Source: Setaria digitata
Lineage: Eukaryota; Nematoda; Chromadorea; Rhabditida; Setariidae
DNA: 38,439 nucleotides
NCBI GenBank assembly: GCA_003640385.1
Contig: RCAB01000559.1
Location: 1-38,439, forward strand
Direction of reading: 5' to 3'
The notes below the pieces were generated by a model. It worked only from the letters and a program-made list of their open reading frames with translations. It had not been told where the DNA came from and did no database searches. The position numbers were made by a program, and so were the translations under genes. Shown here piece after piece: positions 1 to 13,690 of the stretch. Within the stretch, counting starts at the first letter, position 1, and each line of letters starts with the position of its first letter.

Positions 1-100
1 GGTCACTCTCTTTACTGAACACATCTTCTTTTTTTTTTTTTTTTTTTTTTTTTGTATCGTTTAGTTACCATATATTCCCAAATTCCACTTCAGTAAATCA

Positions 101-168
101 TTATCATTCCCACATGATCATTATCATTATCGTTATCTTGTTATCATTTGTTTGATTATCCTGTTATC
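101..168 (-). promoter_or_regulatory. Cluster of seven GATAA motifs (possible GATA-factor site cluster)
   Basis: TTATC, which is GATAA on the minus strand, occurs at 101, 121, 127, 133, 141, 156 and 164. Nematode intestinal GATA factors (the ELT-2 family) bind TGATAA-type sites, so this could be an enhancer. It could equally be a decayed ATTATC-like simple repeat, and no adjacent gene is visible. Confidence 0.25.
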
Positions 169-2188
169 AAATACTGATATTAGCAACGGTAAATGGATAG
201 TACCGTATACTACCAGAAGAAAATTTCATTTCGCGAAATTGTCACCCTGTAAATTAGAATCCGTTTCTTGAATCTTTGGAAAAAAATTGTTTTTTGATTT
301 TTGCTTTTCTTTTTCTCTTTTTTTCTCTTTTTTTTTATGAGATAAAAATACTAACCGTTATTTATTGAAATGACTTTTAGCCAATTTGTGTCGTCTGGAG
401 CAGATAGCCCGGAAAAAAAGAATAAATTGTTTTCTGTTTGGATCATTTCCACATAATATTGAAACATTTCCGGTAACATTAGACAAGAAGCCGCTATGAT
501 TCATGATGAATCCCGAAATTATTCTCATGCCGAGAGAACAACCGGGAAAAAATTATGGAAAGATTCATTTTATCCTATCGAGTACAATGAAGAAATGACA
601 GAGATGATGCATTTCACATAGATTTTCAGCTAATTAATGATTTAATAATTTCCTCTCAAAGAGATCACACAAACGGCAGCAGCACAGTGATAAAAATACA
701 AAAAATAAGTAAACAAGGTAGAAAGTTTTCAGAAAAAAAAAGTTTATTTATTGGTATAATTTATATTTCATGGCAACATTTTCTCTCTAAATTTTTGTTT
801 CAGTTTCGTTTTCAATCATTACAAAGCAGAAACTATTGTCGCACAATTATCTGTCTGAGAAGTCAAATTTGTTTACAACAAAATAAAAAGATTTTGAATT
901 TGAGAAAATGAAATATGTTGTGGATGTGAGTGAAAATGGGAATGAAGAACTGAGTTATAATGATTAATTGGTAGCGAAGTTTTTAATGCTAGTCAAACTT
1001 TTTCCACTTCAATCTCTCGTTAACTTTTTTTTCACTTTTTTCTCTTTCTTCTGCTTTTTGTTTCACCTCCTTGATGGGTGGTAAATAATCGTATCACTGT
1101 TGTTGTTGAAAAAGAAAAAAATTTATTACACGCAAAAAAAAAAAGAAGACAAAAAGAAAAAATTTTCGTAATTTAAGGGAAAACTTTCTAAATATATTTT
1201 TTTCAATAAATTTAATCATGATAAAATTTCAAACATTTTGTTGTCTTTTTTGGATTGCAATGATTTTTTTTTCAGGAGTTTTAAAATTGAAAATTTCATA
1301 ATTTATACATAACTCCTCTACCAAAAATTAGCACAAATTTTTTTGTATATCAACTTATAAAAAAGCACTATAATTCTAGCTTTTTTTCAGTTTAACTTTA
1401 GTTATCCTTTTCAGTCATCCTCGAGACTTAAAATACAACATACCTGAACCTTGGTAACCTGTAATCATTATTTAAGAAGTTGAATTTTACAATCAAAATG
1501 GCATTTTCTCTCGGGAATAACCATTCTAAATTCCATCACTTTACCAGAAATATTTAAAAAGCGAATTAATCTTTTGTCCATGTCCATGTATTTACTTATA
1601 TTTTACCAAGTCTAATAACTAACTTATGGCTATTCTGAATAACAGGATTTATTTACTACCGCCTTTTCTTTTTTCTGTTTTTTTTTTTTTTTTTTTATAC
1701 ATTTTATTGAAATAAATTAACAATTTAATTAAAATCATATTGGTTAAACGGATGTCGCTACTCGAATACCATAAAATTAGGTTTAAAAAATTCAGAATTT
1801 GGGAGAAAAATTATGAGAAACCATAAAATCTAATCTTAAAATTAATTTTATCTCCAAAAAAAAGGACGAAAATTGGATAATATTGATAATTATTTGTAAA
1901 AAAAAATAAAAAAAAAAAGACGCTTACGGATGATGAAAGAGAATAAAGCATAACAGATAGGAAAGTTATCGGTGATAACGATAAAGCATTTAGGAAAAAG
2001 TTCGGGGAAACCACATTTGGGAGATGTTGTGCCTGGTACAAATATATTTTTTACTTTTTTATTTTCTTTTTTTTTTTTTTTTTTCTTAATTTTTATATTT
2101 TTTTCTTCTCTGTCAAACTTCTTCATCTTCTTTCTTTAGTGCTCGCTTTCCCGCCCCATCAGTGTTAGTCGTTTGAAAATTTTCATCT

Positions 2189-2222
<34 letters not shown>

Positions 2223-4907
2223 AAAAGAAAATTTATTTTGTTTAAAAAAGAAAATAAAAAATAGGAGAGAAGCTACTTCATGCACAACTATATCCGCCAA
2301 TCATTCCATTCATTTTCAAGCTGTAATCATTTCCAAATACTTTTTAACGTAGCTTCACTTTTTTTTTTTTTTTTAAATTGTTTTTCTCTCCACCCTTTCC
2401 TTCCCATACAAAAAAAAAAAAAAGAAAGAAAAAGAGAAGAATTTGTACTTTTTTTTATATATGCATATTTTCAGTAGTTAATAAATGAACTATGAGAATG
2501 AAAAAGGAAATTTAAAAAAAAAAAAAAAAAAAAAACTCAATGAAGGAAAAGGAAAAAAAATGAAGAAAAAAGCGAATAAAAACATGAAAGCAAGTGAATT
2601 AGTACAATTATGTACGTTTTAAAGTTTCAAATTAAAGATTTTTAACAATTTTGGTCTTTCAAAAAATACTCTCATCAATACTTGACTAATAATAAATTTC
2701 ATTAATTTACAAATGTTGTCTCATTATACTCAAGAAAAAAAAGAGAAAAGAATTGAAAAATAGATTAACGAGGGAGAGAGAGAGAGACAGAGGGAGAAAG
2801 TAAAAGAGAGAAAAAAAAGGAAAAGCATTATCGTCATATTTGGATTTTTACATATCACATGTTTGTATTAACTTGTTTATTTATTCATCTATTTATTTGT
2901 TTATTTAATGCATGATTTTTTTTTTCAATGGTTATTTACACAAAACTTAGAAATAATGCCGCCGTTTACTTACCCACTTAAAATTACTTGTCAAACAGAT
3001 TTTCTTCAGTCATACAGATGTATCGTCCGCTAAAATCATTACTTTTCTTTTATTTACATATTTTCAAAATTGTTACAATTAAAAAAAATCACTCCATTCT
3101 ATTTCTTCCTTTTTTTCTTTTTGTACCTAAAAAAGAAAAGATGACCTTTTATAAGTTATTACAATATACCGGAAAAATGATTCATTAATATCATGATAAA
3201 CTAAAATCAATATCATTATCAATGTTAAAATGAAAAAATAGAGATATGATGAATCAATTTCATTTTTGTGAAAAAAAAAAACTGCAAAAAAAAAGTGAAA
3301 AAAAAGGTTAGAAAAAATTTTTTTTAAACTAATCTATCTCTATCTTTTCTTTCATTTTCTTTTTTATTTCTTTTTTCTTTCGCTTTTTTTCGGAGTTCTC
3401 CTTTATTTTCGAAGAATTTTTAATTTTTTTTCGTTTTTTTTTTTTTTTTTTGTTTTACAGTTTTGTGTGGTGTGATTTATAGTTGCCTGGTAAAAGTGTG
3501 GACAGAGAAATGAATGAATGTGAAAGGAATAGAGATTAATGAAGATAAAACTGTTGAATTTAAAAAATTTTTTTTCCAAGCACTAAAATAGTTTCATCCA
3601 AATTACAACAATTGCGATTCGCTATATCTTTCTTCTCATAGCTACAAAAAGTTAACCAATTTTGAAAGGATTTGTTGAAATTTCGCAATAAAAAACAGTT
3701 TTATGAAAATCGCAATTTTTTCTTATAATATAAAGTACAAATGATACATTGAATGTGAACAAATATCAGCCAATTATTATGGTAATCAATGTTTGAACTG
3801 CCGGTATAATTTCGTAAATTTGTTGGTATTTAAGAAGCATTTAAGGATAATGATATTTTCTTTTTATATTAAGCTTATTCGCTTCTGATTTGGTTCCTGA
3901 TAAAGTCTTCTGATATTTACTCTTGGTAATTGAATATTTTTCCTAACTGAATTGATTACTGAACTGAAAAATTAAGCCTTGTCAAATTTTTGTAAAATTT
4001 CAAAAATACCATATTTAATTTAAGTCACAAAACAAAAAAAAAGAAAAAAAAACTGCTCAAGGAAAGTTACAAAGAAAATCATTTACATTTTAATCTCTTC
4101 ATATTCTATTTTATTTTATGCCTACGAAATATTCTTCCCTTTATTTAGTTGCATTTTATAATTCTCGAAAAAATGGAAGTGAAAAAATTAAGGGGAAATA
4201 AAAACAAATTAAAAGTTCATGAATGATCAAATACAGTAGGATATACAAATAATATTAAAGTTGTAATAGGTGAAAAAATTAAACTTTTGTGCTGAATTTA
4301 ATAATTTCGCAGTGCCGCTCAATTTGATTATTGAATTACCATACATGATAAATTGGATCTTCATCTCTATAAGTAAATAAATCATTTCTCCTTAAAATTT
4401 GGCCTTGCTGCATGTTTCGTTTCTTTTATAGCTATACATTATTAAAAATTCAAAAAGAAAAAAAATGATTTTTCCATTAGAAATATTTTATAGAAGTTTT
4501 AAAAGAAAATATTCTTGATTTTATGTTGATACATTTATTAGTTAGCTCAGTGATTTCAATAAACCATACCTATGTAACATAATGTCTCAATAATCATTAC
4601 ACTCCACAACAACAACAACCATTTCGTGGTACTATTCTGCAACTTTTGATTTGATATTTCGCTATAAAACATTTTCACCATTAAGTGTTGAAAAACGCAC
4701 TCAAAAATACCTGAAATTCTTTAAATTATAATAATGTGATTTTATTGTGCTATAAATTTCACCATAATTTTTTCGGCATAATCTTTTTGTTCCTTCCTTT
4801 TTTCTTTTTAAGGATAAGGATCAAGAAATTCAATTTTTCTACTTTTGCATTTAAGTTTATAATTGACCACATATTATATATATATTATATTACTTATATA
4901 TATATTA

Positions 4908-4938
4908 ATATTAAAATATAATATATATATTTTAATAT
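4908..4938. repeat. AT-rich inverted repeat, 13-bp arms
   Basis: Arms at 4908-4920 and 4926-4938 are perfect reverse complements around a 5-nt centre. It sits in an AT-dinucleotide-rich patch (4870-5005) just before a longer hairpin. Confidence 0.7.
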
Positions 4939-4944
4939 CCAAAT

Positions 4945-5015
4945 AGCTTCTGTTTTATATACATATATATATATATATGTTTTATATATATATATATATA
5001 TATAAAACAGAAGCT
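4945..5015. repeat. Long hairpin: inverted repeat with AT-dinucleotide core
   Basis: Arms at 4945-4961 (beginning AGCTTCTG) and 4999-5015 (ending CAGAAGCT) are perfect 17-nt reverse complements. The interior is alternating AT that can keep pairing, so the whole 71 nt can form one cruciform or hairpin. The non-AT ends of the arms match exactly, which makes this more than a plain AT microsatellite. No clear target-site duplication flanks it. Confidence 0.75.
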
Positions 5016-5431
5016 CCTACGAAGTGAAATTTATTTTCGAGATAAGCCCGAAATCAGCAACGATAATACGACAATAACAGTCTTTTTTGCCGAAATCTTG
5101 CATTATTCTGTGTAACTTAAATTTATTAATTATAAAGTTAAAAAAAAAAGTAATTTGCAAACTTCGCAACTAGAAATTGGTGCTTCAGAAAAATTGCATC
5201 GCAGTTTAACAAATTACAATTATTTATGGAAGTTCAAATATAATTTTTTTTCCATTTAATATTATTAATTTGAAACAAAGCTACCTAGTAGTGTTTTGGC
5301 TCAGTTTTAGTGTGAAGAAAAGGTCCGAAACTTGATCCAGAACTTTCATTAATCCTAGGATTTGTAGAATTTGATGATTATGGATGAGAGAAATGACGAC
5401 TCACATAAATGATAAGACAAATAAAGAAATA

Positions 5432-5489
5432 AATTATTTACCAAATTATCTAAAGTAAACAATTATTTATCAAATTATCTAAAGTAAAC
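5432..5489. repeat. 29-bp tandem duplication
   Basis: Two head-to-tail 29-nt copies, 5432-5460 and 5461-5489, differ at a single position (C versus T). This is a recent local duplication in non-coding DNA. Confidence 0.85.
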
Positions 5490-8044
5490 AAAATCAAATT
5501 AAAATGAAACCTGTTCATATGTATTTAAAACTCAAACAACTACTGTAGAAATTTTGTCACAAATGCCACAAATATTAAAATCATTACTTTAAAAAATTCG
5601 TAACGAAATATAGTGCAAAATATTTTGTTGTTTACTTTAATGATCATTTTTGAGTTGCATAAAGGAAAATTAAGGAATAATGAACAAATTATAATCATGC
5701 AAACAACAATTGGAGATCAATAATTAGGATTATGAAAATTTTGGATAAAATAAATGGTTCAACAGAATTTGGCATTTACAAATGTTATAATTTCTCTCAA
5801 TGGTTTCTAATTTTGATAGCAAGTTTTTGGAAAGTTGAAACTTACCGAAATATTGATGAAAATTTTCAACATACAAATTAATTTATCACTAAATGAATTT
5901 GAAAATTCTTCAATAGGAGCAACAAAATTTTAAACGCTAAGCTTATCAAAAATATTTTAACTTTTCAAAGAATCACAGAAATGATTAACAAATGCAATGA
6001 ATTTGAAAATTTAATCGATGAAAAATGCACCCATTTTTGTTTGAATTTAAATTTCTCATAAATATTTTATCAAGCAGTTTAAAGAGTAAATTTAAATGAA
6101 CGGCGAATACACGAAATAGAATTTGCTTGCCTCAGAAAAAAATGAAAATAGAAATGAATAAAAAATTAATTTTAAATTTATAACTATTTATATATTCTTT
6201 ATTTTGATTACTTAAATGGATAAAATGCAAAAATTGCTTTAATAGATAGAATATATTATTTAAGTGCAGCATATTTGAAAATTAAATGATACTTTAAACT
6301 AATTTTTTTAAACACCGCATTATTTTTGATAGAATTACTGCATTTTTTCATTGCCAAATATTTTGATTCAAGTTTTCAACTTGTTTTGGTTTTTAAATTC
6401 TTTAGATTTTAAATATTTTGATTCAGCTCACCATTCAATTCAGACTTTTTCCAAATTTTGGAACATAATCAAAATATTTTTTTGGAAATAATTTAGAACA
6501 TAAAGCAGGTATAAAATTTTATCACTAAATTATTCGAAATTTCGCAATTTTCTTAGAACTAATTTGTGAACAATTTTTTCAACAAGCCATAAATATTTTT
6601 TGCAGATTATTAGCTAACTGCGGCAAGTTTATTATTAATTATTTACGAGAATAAATAGTACTAGCGCTCATCACGATGAATATCACTAATGTGCTGGAAT
6701 TTACATGTTACTTTCAAAATTATTAAAAAAAAAAAAAAATTAAGAAAAGTTAGAAGGTACAGAAATAATTCCAGCTTATACTGCATTTTACATAAATTAA
6801 TTTAATAACATTTAAGCGAAATAAAATTATTTTCATAAGTTTGTGATATATGTTCTGTAAAGAAATAAAAATCAGCAAAAAATAATAGAATTATCGATAA
6901 TTATAGTTGTAGGGAAAAGAATTAATTTAGAAAATGTGGTTTAAAAATTTTTTTTCGCCGTTTTTTTTTAAATTGATTCATGAAAATTTTATGTTAAGTT
7001 GTTCACTCCGATAAAAAAAGCAAAAATTTAAAATGTGCATTCCAAATTAAAAGAAAAAAAAAACACTATGTAACAAGCTTAGCAAGCTTTAAAAAAAAGA
7101 TTAACAAGTTCCTTAATTTGTTTTAATAACAAAAATTAGCATAATGAATATATTAATTCAAACTAAAACTTTACGAAAACATTTTGACGAAGTGAAAATG
7201 TTAGAAATAAATATATTTATTACATTTCAGTACTAATTAATCTTAATAAGCGTCAACTGAAATTTAGCATAATATTTTGGAGGTTACTTTCATTGAAGCA
7301 TTTTTATTTTATGTATTAAAAAGACACTAATAGGTTTTTTTTCGGAAGTTAAACCTGAAAATTAGATTAAAAACAGAATGACTTGTCACAAATTGTCATA
7401 AAGCTCTGGCCATTTAACATTATTTTACAAAGTCCTATTTAAAAAATCCTATTTTAAATTCAGGACTTATCAATTCTAAATCCTTCGCCATATCCTGTTT
7501 TTGATTACCTTGTTTCGATCCATTGTTAATATTTAAGATATTATTCAGTTATGTCTCGATCAAAGGCTTCAGAAGAATAAGTAAGTAATCCTAGACGAGT
7601 TAAACAAAAAAAAATTTCAATTGTGATACAAATACTTGGAATTATTCATCAAGATTTTCAAAGATATTCATTATCAGACTTAATAGTAATAAGTATTTGA
7701 TAGTGCTTATTTAATAAGGGTCTTAAAATTTGTTTTAAACTTTATAATATATTGATTAAACTAACGATTACGAATTGCTACCTTCTTTCAATTTCAAAAA
7801 TATAATTAAAATTTTCACTTATTCTTCCTTTTTAACCAATCGATTGAAAATTTTCATTAAATATACATTCATCTGCAAATTTCCCACCAATAAACAAAAC
7901 TTCTAATTATTTAATTTTTGTTTGCATTCGAAAAAATCCTGATATGAATTGTATTGTAGATTACTGACACTTGAAGAATCAAAATCATCAAAATCATTAT
8001 GACAGGCGTATATATACATAGTTTTTCTAATATGAACAAAAGTT

Positions 8045-8064
8045 TATATATATATATATATATA
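8045..8064. repeat. (TA)n microsatellite
   Basis: An uninterrupted TA dinucleotide run of about ten units in non-coding DNA. Confidence 0.8.
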
Positions 8065-9322
8065 AAATACACAAGCATCAATCCATGCATTAATAACATA
8101 GATGCTTTAATTCAGCTGAATCTAACGAAGTTGGATAAATTTTTCTAAAATGTCAATGCTTGACATATTTTGGCCAAAGATTTGTATTAAAAATGCATTT
8201 CAATTCAGTTATCGTTGCCATTCTAATTGAGAGCGAATAGTTCGAAATCATCGCCGAGATTTCAAATTTATAATTAAATTTTTTACAGCTATTTCGGATT
8301 AGCATGAAAATAGGTTTGCTTTAGTTTGCTTGGTTGGTTATTTTGCCCTTTTTTTTTTCTATCCCTTTCTTTTTTCCTCCTTCAAGAGTTGGTCGAACGA
8401 TTGAACCGTAGAAGATAGTGCAAAAGAAGTGACATTCGAAGGTTTTTTTTTTTTTTTTTTTTTTTCAAATAACAAAAAGAGGACAATGTTTCCCTTTTCC
8501 TGTCACAATAATTCACTAAGCTTTACTTCAAATCATTTGTGGGAAGAAGCATCAACTAATGAACTTCAATAGGAGAGCTCCCACAAGGATTCAAAGTTTT
8601 TTTTTTTTTTTTTTTTAACATTTGAATGCATAACTGGCATTCACTAACCTTTAGGAATATCTTTTAAGTCTAACTACAACATTTATATTTCATCGCAGCT
8701 TAGTTTAAGTTTTTGAAATGTCTTAAATGCTTTTTCTTTGTTTTGTTTTTCGGCTTCTAAAATGAAATTATCACTGTTGTCATTTTATCTTTTAAGTCTC
8801 TCATTCAAATTATCTTCCTCTTTTCAGTCGACACTTTATTCTTGTTTATCATAATTTGCTGATATTTATATTGCTACTGCGTTAATCACAGTGATCAGAG
8901 TTTTTAAATAATGGACGTTTTATCAGATTCTTCTACGGAACTCCTTAAATTGCTTTTCATTTGAAATTTTTATCTGCCAGAAGTTTTCATTTCTCGAGTT
9001 CGAAAATGATACAACTAGTTGATGAAAATAATAAACAGTGTGAAAAACGGATATCAATGTTTCACATTCTATAATACTTTTTTTTTTCCTCATGATCAAA
9101 TGAGTGATTAAAGAAGCAGCCAAATGAACTACTCAATTTTTTATTGAAAAAGAAAATTTAATCTAGAAAGAATTTACAAGAAAAAAGTTTGTCTGAGCTG
9201 TTAATAGTGTAAAATTTTTTGTTGTTTTATTTTTAAAATATTCTTAACGAAAGTATTATTGTGATAAAATGTTGGCAAGGCATATGTAGTCAAAGAAAAT
9301 GGAAAAATTGAAAATTGGGTGT

Positions 9323-9463
9323 GAATCCATTTCCGTTGATCAAGATTATAAACAACTTTTTGCTTTCATCTCCATTACTTTCAATTCTTTCGTCTGTATG
9401 ATTTTCTTAATTGAATGTTAATTCATTTCCGTCAAGTAAAATTATCTAGCAACTTTTTGCTTT
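9323..9463. repeat. Diverged direct duplication, about 96-bp spacing
   Basis: A segment at 9323-9367 (CATTTCCGT ... CAACTTTTTGCTTT) recurs at 9419-9463 with substitutions and small shifts. It looks like an old local duplication. Confidence 0.5.
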
Positions 9464-11578
9464 TAATGCAAACAAAACTCGACGAAATGCTTCGTTTTGT
9501 TCATTCATTAACAATTCGTTGACCTTTCCTTATCCTTCTTTTTTTTTTTCTTCGAAATATTCAATTAATGAAATATTAATCATAAAACAAATTATATGAT
9601 AGAAATTTAGCAAAAAGCAAAATAATTTATTGAATTTTCAGCTATTTTCCGCATTTTCTGCAATCGTCCAAATTGTCAAGAACTGCGTGGAAAAAAAATT
9701 TCGAAAATTTCATTTTACTGCCAAGTATAATGATGCAAAAGAAGCTACTGTTAATTTAAAAGACAATTATTCTGCGCAACAATAACTGGTAAAATCATTT
9801 CTGTCGCTTGTATATAATCAGTGCTCTAGCTTGAAACATATATATCATCTCACATTTATTATAAATAAGCTTATCTTAGCTGGATTTTTATTTTCTGACA
9901 ATTTTAGAATTGAAAACTACTCGTCAGCTTAACATTTACTTATTATCACTGCTGATTATTGAAATATGGTTTGGGTATCTTCTGACAACATAACTTGTAT
10001 GTTTCAAAACTATTTCATTTGTCAGCTAGAAAATTTAGAAGTCGATTATTAAAATGATCGAAATTCAGTGGCACTGAAATATTTCCTCTAACATTTTGCG
10101 TGAATGTTTGGTACTTCAGAATCTTCAAAATCATACATCTAAGGTGCTCAAATTTTTGAACTTGTTCTGTTCCGAATTAATGATTCTTTTAATTATTATG
10201 GTCTTTTTTATGCCTTGAAATAGAAGCACGTTTAAAAAAATACTAATTATTCGATAAAATAAGAAGAAAAGGTAAAAAAAAAAGTTTTTTGAAGAAGTTC
10301 CCATAATCTTAAGCAGCAGTTATAAAAAAAATACGAGAAAAAGAAAGTTACAAAAAACAAAAATAATTTTAATGAAGAACACGTATGAATGAAAATATTA
10401 TTTTTTTTTTTTTTTTGCTTTACAAATAACTTTTATTTATGCTGAATACTTTTCAAAAATCATCATTATGCAAGTTTCATAAATGAAAAAAAAAAAAAAA
10501 AAAAATGAAGAAGGATGAAATTGTTAATTTTTTCAATTGTTTTTTTTCCTCCAAATTTTATTTTAATTTTTCTAAATGTCAAATCAAAGAACGCGGGCGG
10601 ATGTGATCACTGTTCATTTCATTTCCCATCTTTTGCTATCAATTTTTGTAATTTACATTTAACAAAATTTAAGTACGAACAGGGCTAAATCTTTGCTATT
10701 GATGGTTTTCCTATTGTTCATTTTGATTTATGAATTTTTAATTTTAAAAGACGTCATTTAAAAAAAAAAAAAAAAAAAAGAAATTACACCTTCCTCATTT
10801 TGTAAGAATACAAATATAATAATATTTTTGTACAGGGAAAATATTAAAACTAATTAAATGTGACTTTTACAAACATTAACCTTACAAACAATTGCTGGCA
10901 AATAATTGGATTACCATTAAAGGAATATTTCGATTAAATGAAATTGATTGCAGTTTATTTTATTTTTAATGAAAAATTATCAGATGTAAAATTAATTTAG
11001 AAAAACAAAATTATTATTTCTGATAGATGTGCAAATCAAATTGTCTTTCAGTCTTCAATGTTAACATTTTATTTTTAAAATACTTTCCAAATAAGTGCAC
11101 CAAGTTGAATTTGTGGATAATGTCTCTAATACAGTCATAAACTAGGCTTAGATGAAATCTGACAGCGAAGGTATTCTTATTAAATACTGTTTGCTTTCAC
11201 ATTTACCTGAAACAGCTAGAAATTTAAATGTGGAAGAATTTTTAAATGATTGTTTTCATGTTAATAGTAATCTATCAAGAGCCAAAAATTCCATGGTTAT
11301 TATTTTTCCTTTTTTTTTGTAAATATTTTAATGGATCTGAAATCAACTTGAATAGTGCCTAAGCCAGAAAATTCATTTGATCAAAAATAATCGATTAAAT
11401 AATTTACTTCTCATAATTGTTTCCTTGATTTTCCTATCATTGCCACTTTACTATTTTTTCCGATTTTATCATATTTATTTATTTTTCTGAGATTTATTTA
11501 TTTTTTTCTGAAAAAAGGTTGTGCTCGCAAATATTACAGTGATGAAATTTATTCTTTTTTTTCTTTTTTTAAATTAAA

Positions 11579-11632
11579 CCAAATTTACACGAAATTTTCT
11601 ATTTGCCAAATTTATGTAAAATTTTCTATTTC
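11579..11632. repeat. 27-bp diverged tandem repeat
   Basis: Copies at 11579-11605 and 11606-11632 share a CCAAATTTA start and an AAATTTTCTATTT end, with differences concentrated in the middle. Confidence 0.65.
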
Positions 11633-12340
11633 AGAAAAATCATTACAATATTATTTAGAGAAAAATAACCTATAATATTATCAATAATATTACTTAGCTA
11701 TCAAAAATCTATGCAATTTTTTTAACAAATAATTTTTAACAAATCATATGTTTTAAACTATTTCCCAAATTTCTTCTGCTCTTCCTTATTCTTTATGAGC
11801 ATGCAAAAAATACATATATCTGAATGTATTAATAGAAATGTTTAGTTAAATAGAATTTCGCTTTTTTCTTTTCATTCGTTCATATTCTCTTGAGTCTTCT
11901 CGAGATTGATTTCAATTTTTTGGTTTTTGTTTCAAGCGCCATCTTTTTAAAAGTTATTAAGGAGCATGCAAGCTTGCAAATATTTAACTCTACCTCCTTA
12001 TTTCCTTTTTTAGCAAAAACTTTTCACAAAAATTTCTTTAATTTTCTTCTATTTTCATTGCCAATTCTTCCTAGCTTCATTCTCTCTCTGTTAATCTTTT
12101 GCCTTTTCAATTTTGTTTCCTCCCCCTCAATAATTTGATTATTTATTTGGAAATCAGAGAAATTTCTTCATCAAAAAGCAAATAAATCATATATTTCAGA
12201 CTTTTCGTGTTTTGTCTGGAGAATTGAAATTGAAAACTTTTTCGAGAGAGAAAGAAAGCTGTTAAATTTGTTTTTCAAAATAAGCAAAATTTATTTAAAT
12301 TGACATATTTTTAAAGATTACTAATCTTTTATGCTGTTCT

Positions 12341-12341
<1 letters not shown>

Positions 12342-12384
<43 letters not shown>
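12342..12384. repeat. 43-nt poly(A) tract, the longest homopolymer in the window
   Basis: An uninterrupted A run from 12342 to 12384, followed within 8 nt by an ambiguous base (N at 12392). The N suggests the assembly is uncertain here, so the true length may differ. No retrotransposon-like coding sequence precedes it. Confidence 0.8.
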
Positions 12385-12385
<1 letters not shown>

Positions 12386-13640
12386 AGAGAANATCAGCAA
12401 TAACGTCATATTTAGAACACCCGCTTGTATCATTTTTTTTTAAATAGAATTTGTAAAATTGAAATTTTCACTCCTTCATTCTCTTCTGCGATGCTTACTC
12501 TTTTCATTTCATAACTGCCAAAAATATCTGGCCTTCAAGGAAACTTATTCCATTAAATTTAATTTGAAAAAAAAAAAATTAGGAAAAAGAAAGACAGAAA
12601 AAAAAAAAAGAAGTAAAACAATGGAAAGTTATACTTTGAATGAAATTTAACTAGTTGAAAATTTAAAGGAAAAAAAAAAAAAGAAATCATTTTGCTTCAA
12701 TAGTTTTTGATGATGAAGTGAATTTATTTGCTACTTACTTCATCGTGCATACCTAATTTGTTTACAACTTCAGTATTCATTGATTCAAAAATTTGTAAAA
12801 TGATAATTCCATTTCTCAATCAGTTCCCATTTTTCAATTCCTCACACAATCCTCCCCACTCTCCTCCCTTTGTTATCTTTAATATTACAATAAAATATGA
12901 ACTGTTTTAAAAAAATTCACTTCTTTTTTTCTCTCCTTATCTCTCGAGTTAGGAAAGGAAAGGAGGAAAAAAAGAAAGAAAGAATAGAAAGAGAAATAAA
13001 AATAAATAAAAAATATTGTGATTTTACAATATCGTCTACTGCACTTATGTATTTTAAGCTATTTTTCGCTTTTTTCTTTTTTTTTTTTTTTGTTTTTTTT
13101 TTTTTCTCCTATTATTATGTTATGAATCATAAAATTCTAATGATATCATTGATATAGTATGGGAAAACATTTCAAATGAGTGCATTTATGATAATACATA
13201 CAAATAAAGGAAAAAATATGTATACTCAAGTAACCACAATTCTATTTTTAAATTTCAGTAAATGATTAAATTATATTATTGAAGAATTGAAAAAATTTAC
13301 CATTTTCAATTTTAACAGTTATACAGATTTCTTTTTTTTTTTTTTAAATTCCATCAAAATTTAGTTGCAATTTATATGCATCAATTTGAATGCAACATTA
13401 CAATTGATAATAAATAAACTTTTTGAACTTAAAATCTTCATCTCTTTAAATCATTTTACCACCTGAAAAAGCATTTATCTCCGTTCTCTGATCCAATTAA
13501 TCATAAATTAATGAACTGTTTATTTCATATAAGAATGCAGTGGCATTAGTTTGCTCATAGTTAACAAAATTATTAACAGATGGTGTGCCTTTCAATGATA
13601 TAAAAGGTTCGTTTTGATTGATATTCAGTTTATTTGATTT

Positions 13641-13651
13641 TTTTTTTTCAG
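13641..13651 (+). promoter_or_regulatory. Candidate spliced-leader or 3' splice acceptor for the channel gene
   Basis: A T-run ending in TTTTCAG at 13651 is a strong nematode acceptor. The first ATG after it (13691) opens a frame that reaches a GTAAGC donor at 13778 and joins the next channel exon in phase 0. It could be a trans-splice site or the end of an unseen upstream intron. A second acceptor, CTTTCAG ending at 13847, lies directly before an ATG and is a competing trans-splice site. Confidence 0.4.
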
Positions 13652-13690
13652 TCCAAAATTTGATAATTTTCTTGAAATTTGATAAATTTT

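Larger units (their letters stand above)
1..13650. other. Long gene-free A/T-rich region upstream of the channel gene
   Basis: No coding feature can be supported here. Open frames are all under 90 codons, rich in Phe/Lys/Leu/Ile from T- and A-runs, resemble no family I recognise and do not connect through splice sites in phase. The stretch holds many homopolymers (for example T at 29-53, A at 2193-2220 and A at 12342-12384), AT dinucleotide hairpins near 4.9-5.0 kb, a GA-rich purine tract at 2771-2820 and several short tandem duplications listed separately. I saw no tRNA, rRNA or spliced-leader gene. Very small exons of an unknown gene, or non-coding RNA genes, cannot be excluded by eye. Confidence 0.6.

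Noticed and set aside
4945..5015. Classification as a MITE
   Set aside because: No convincing target-site duplication and no second copy in the window, so it is recorded only as an inverted repeat.
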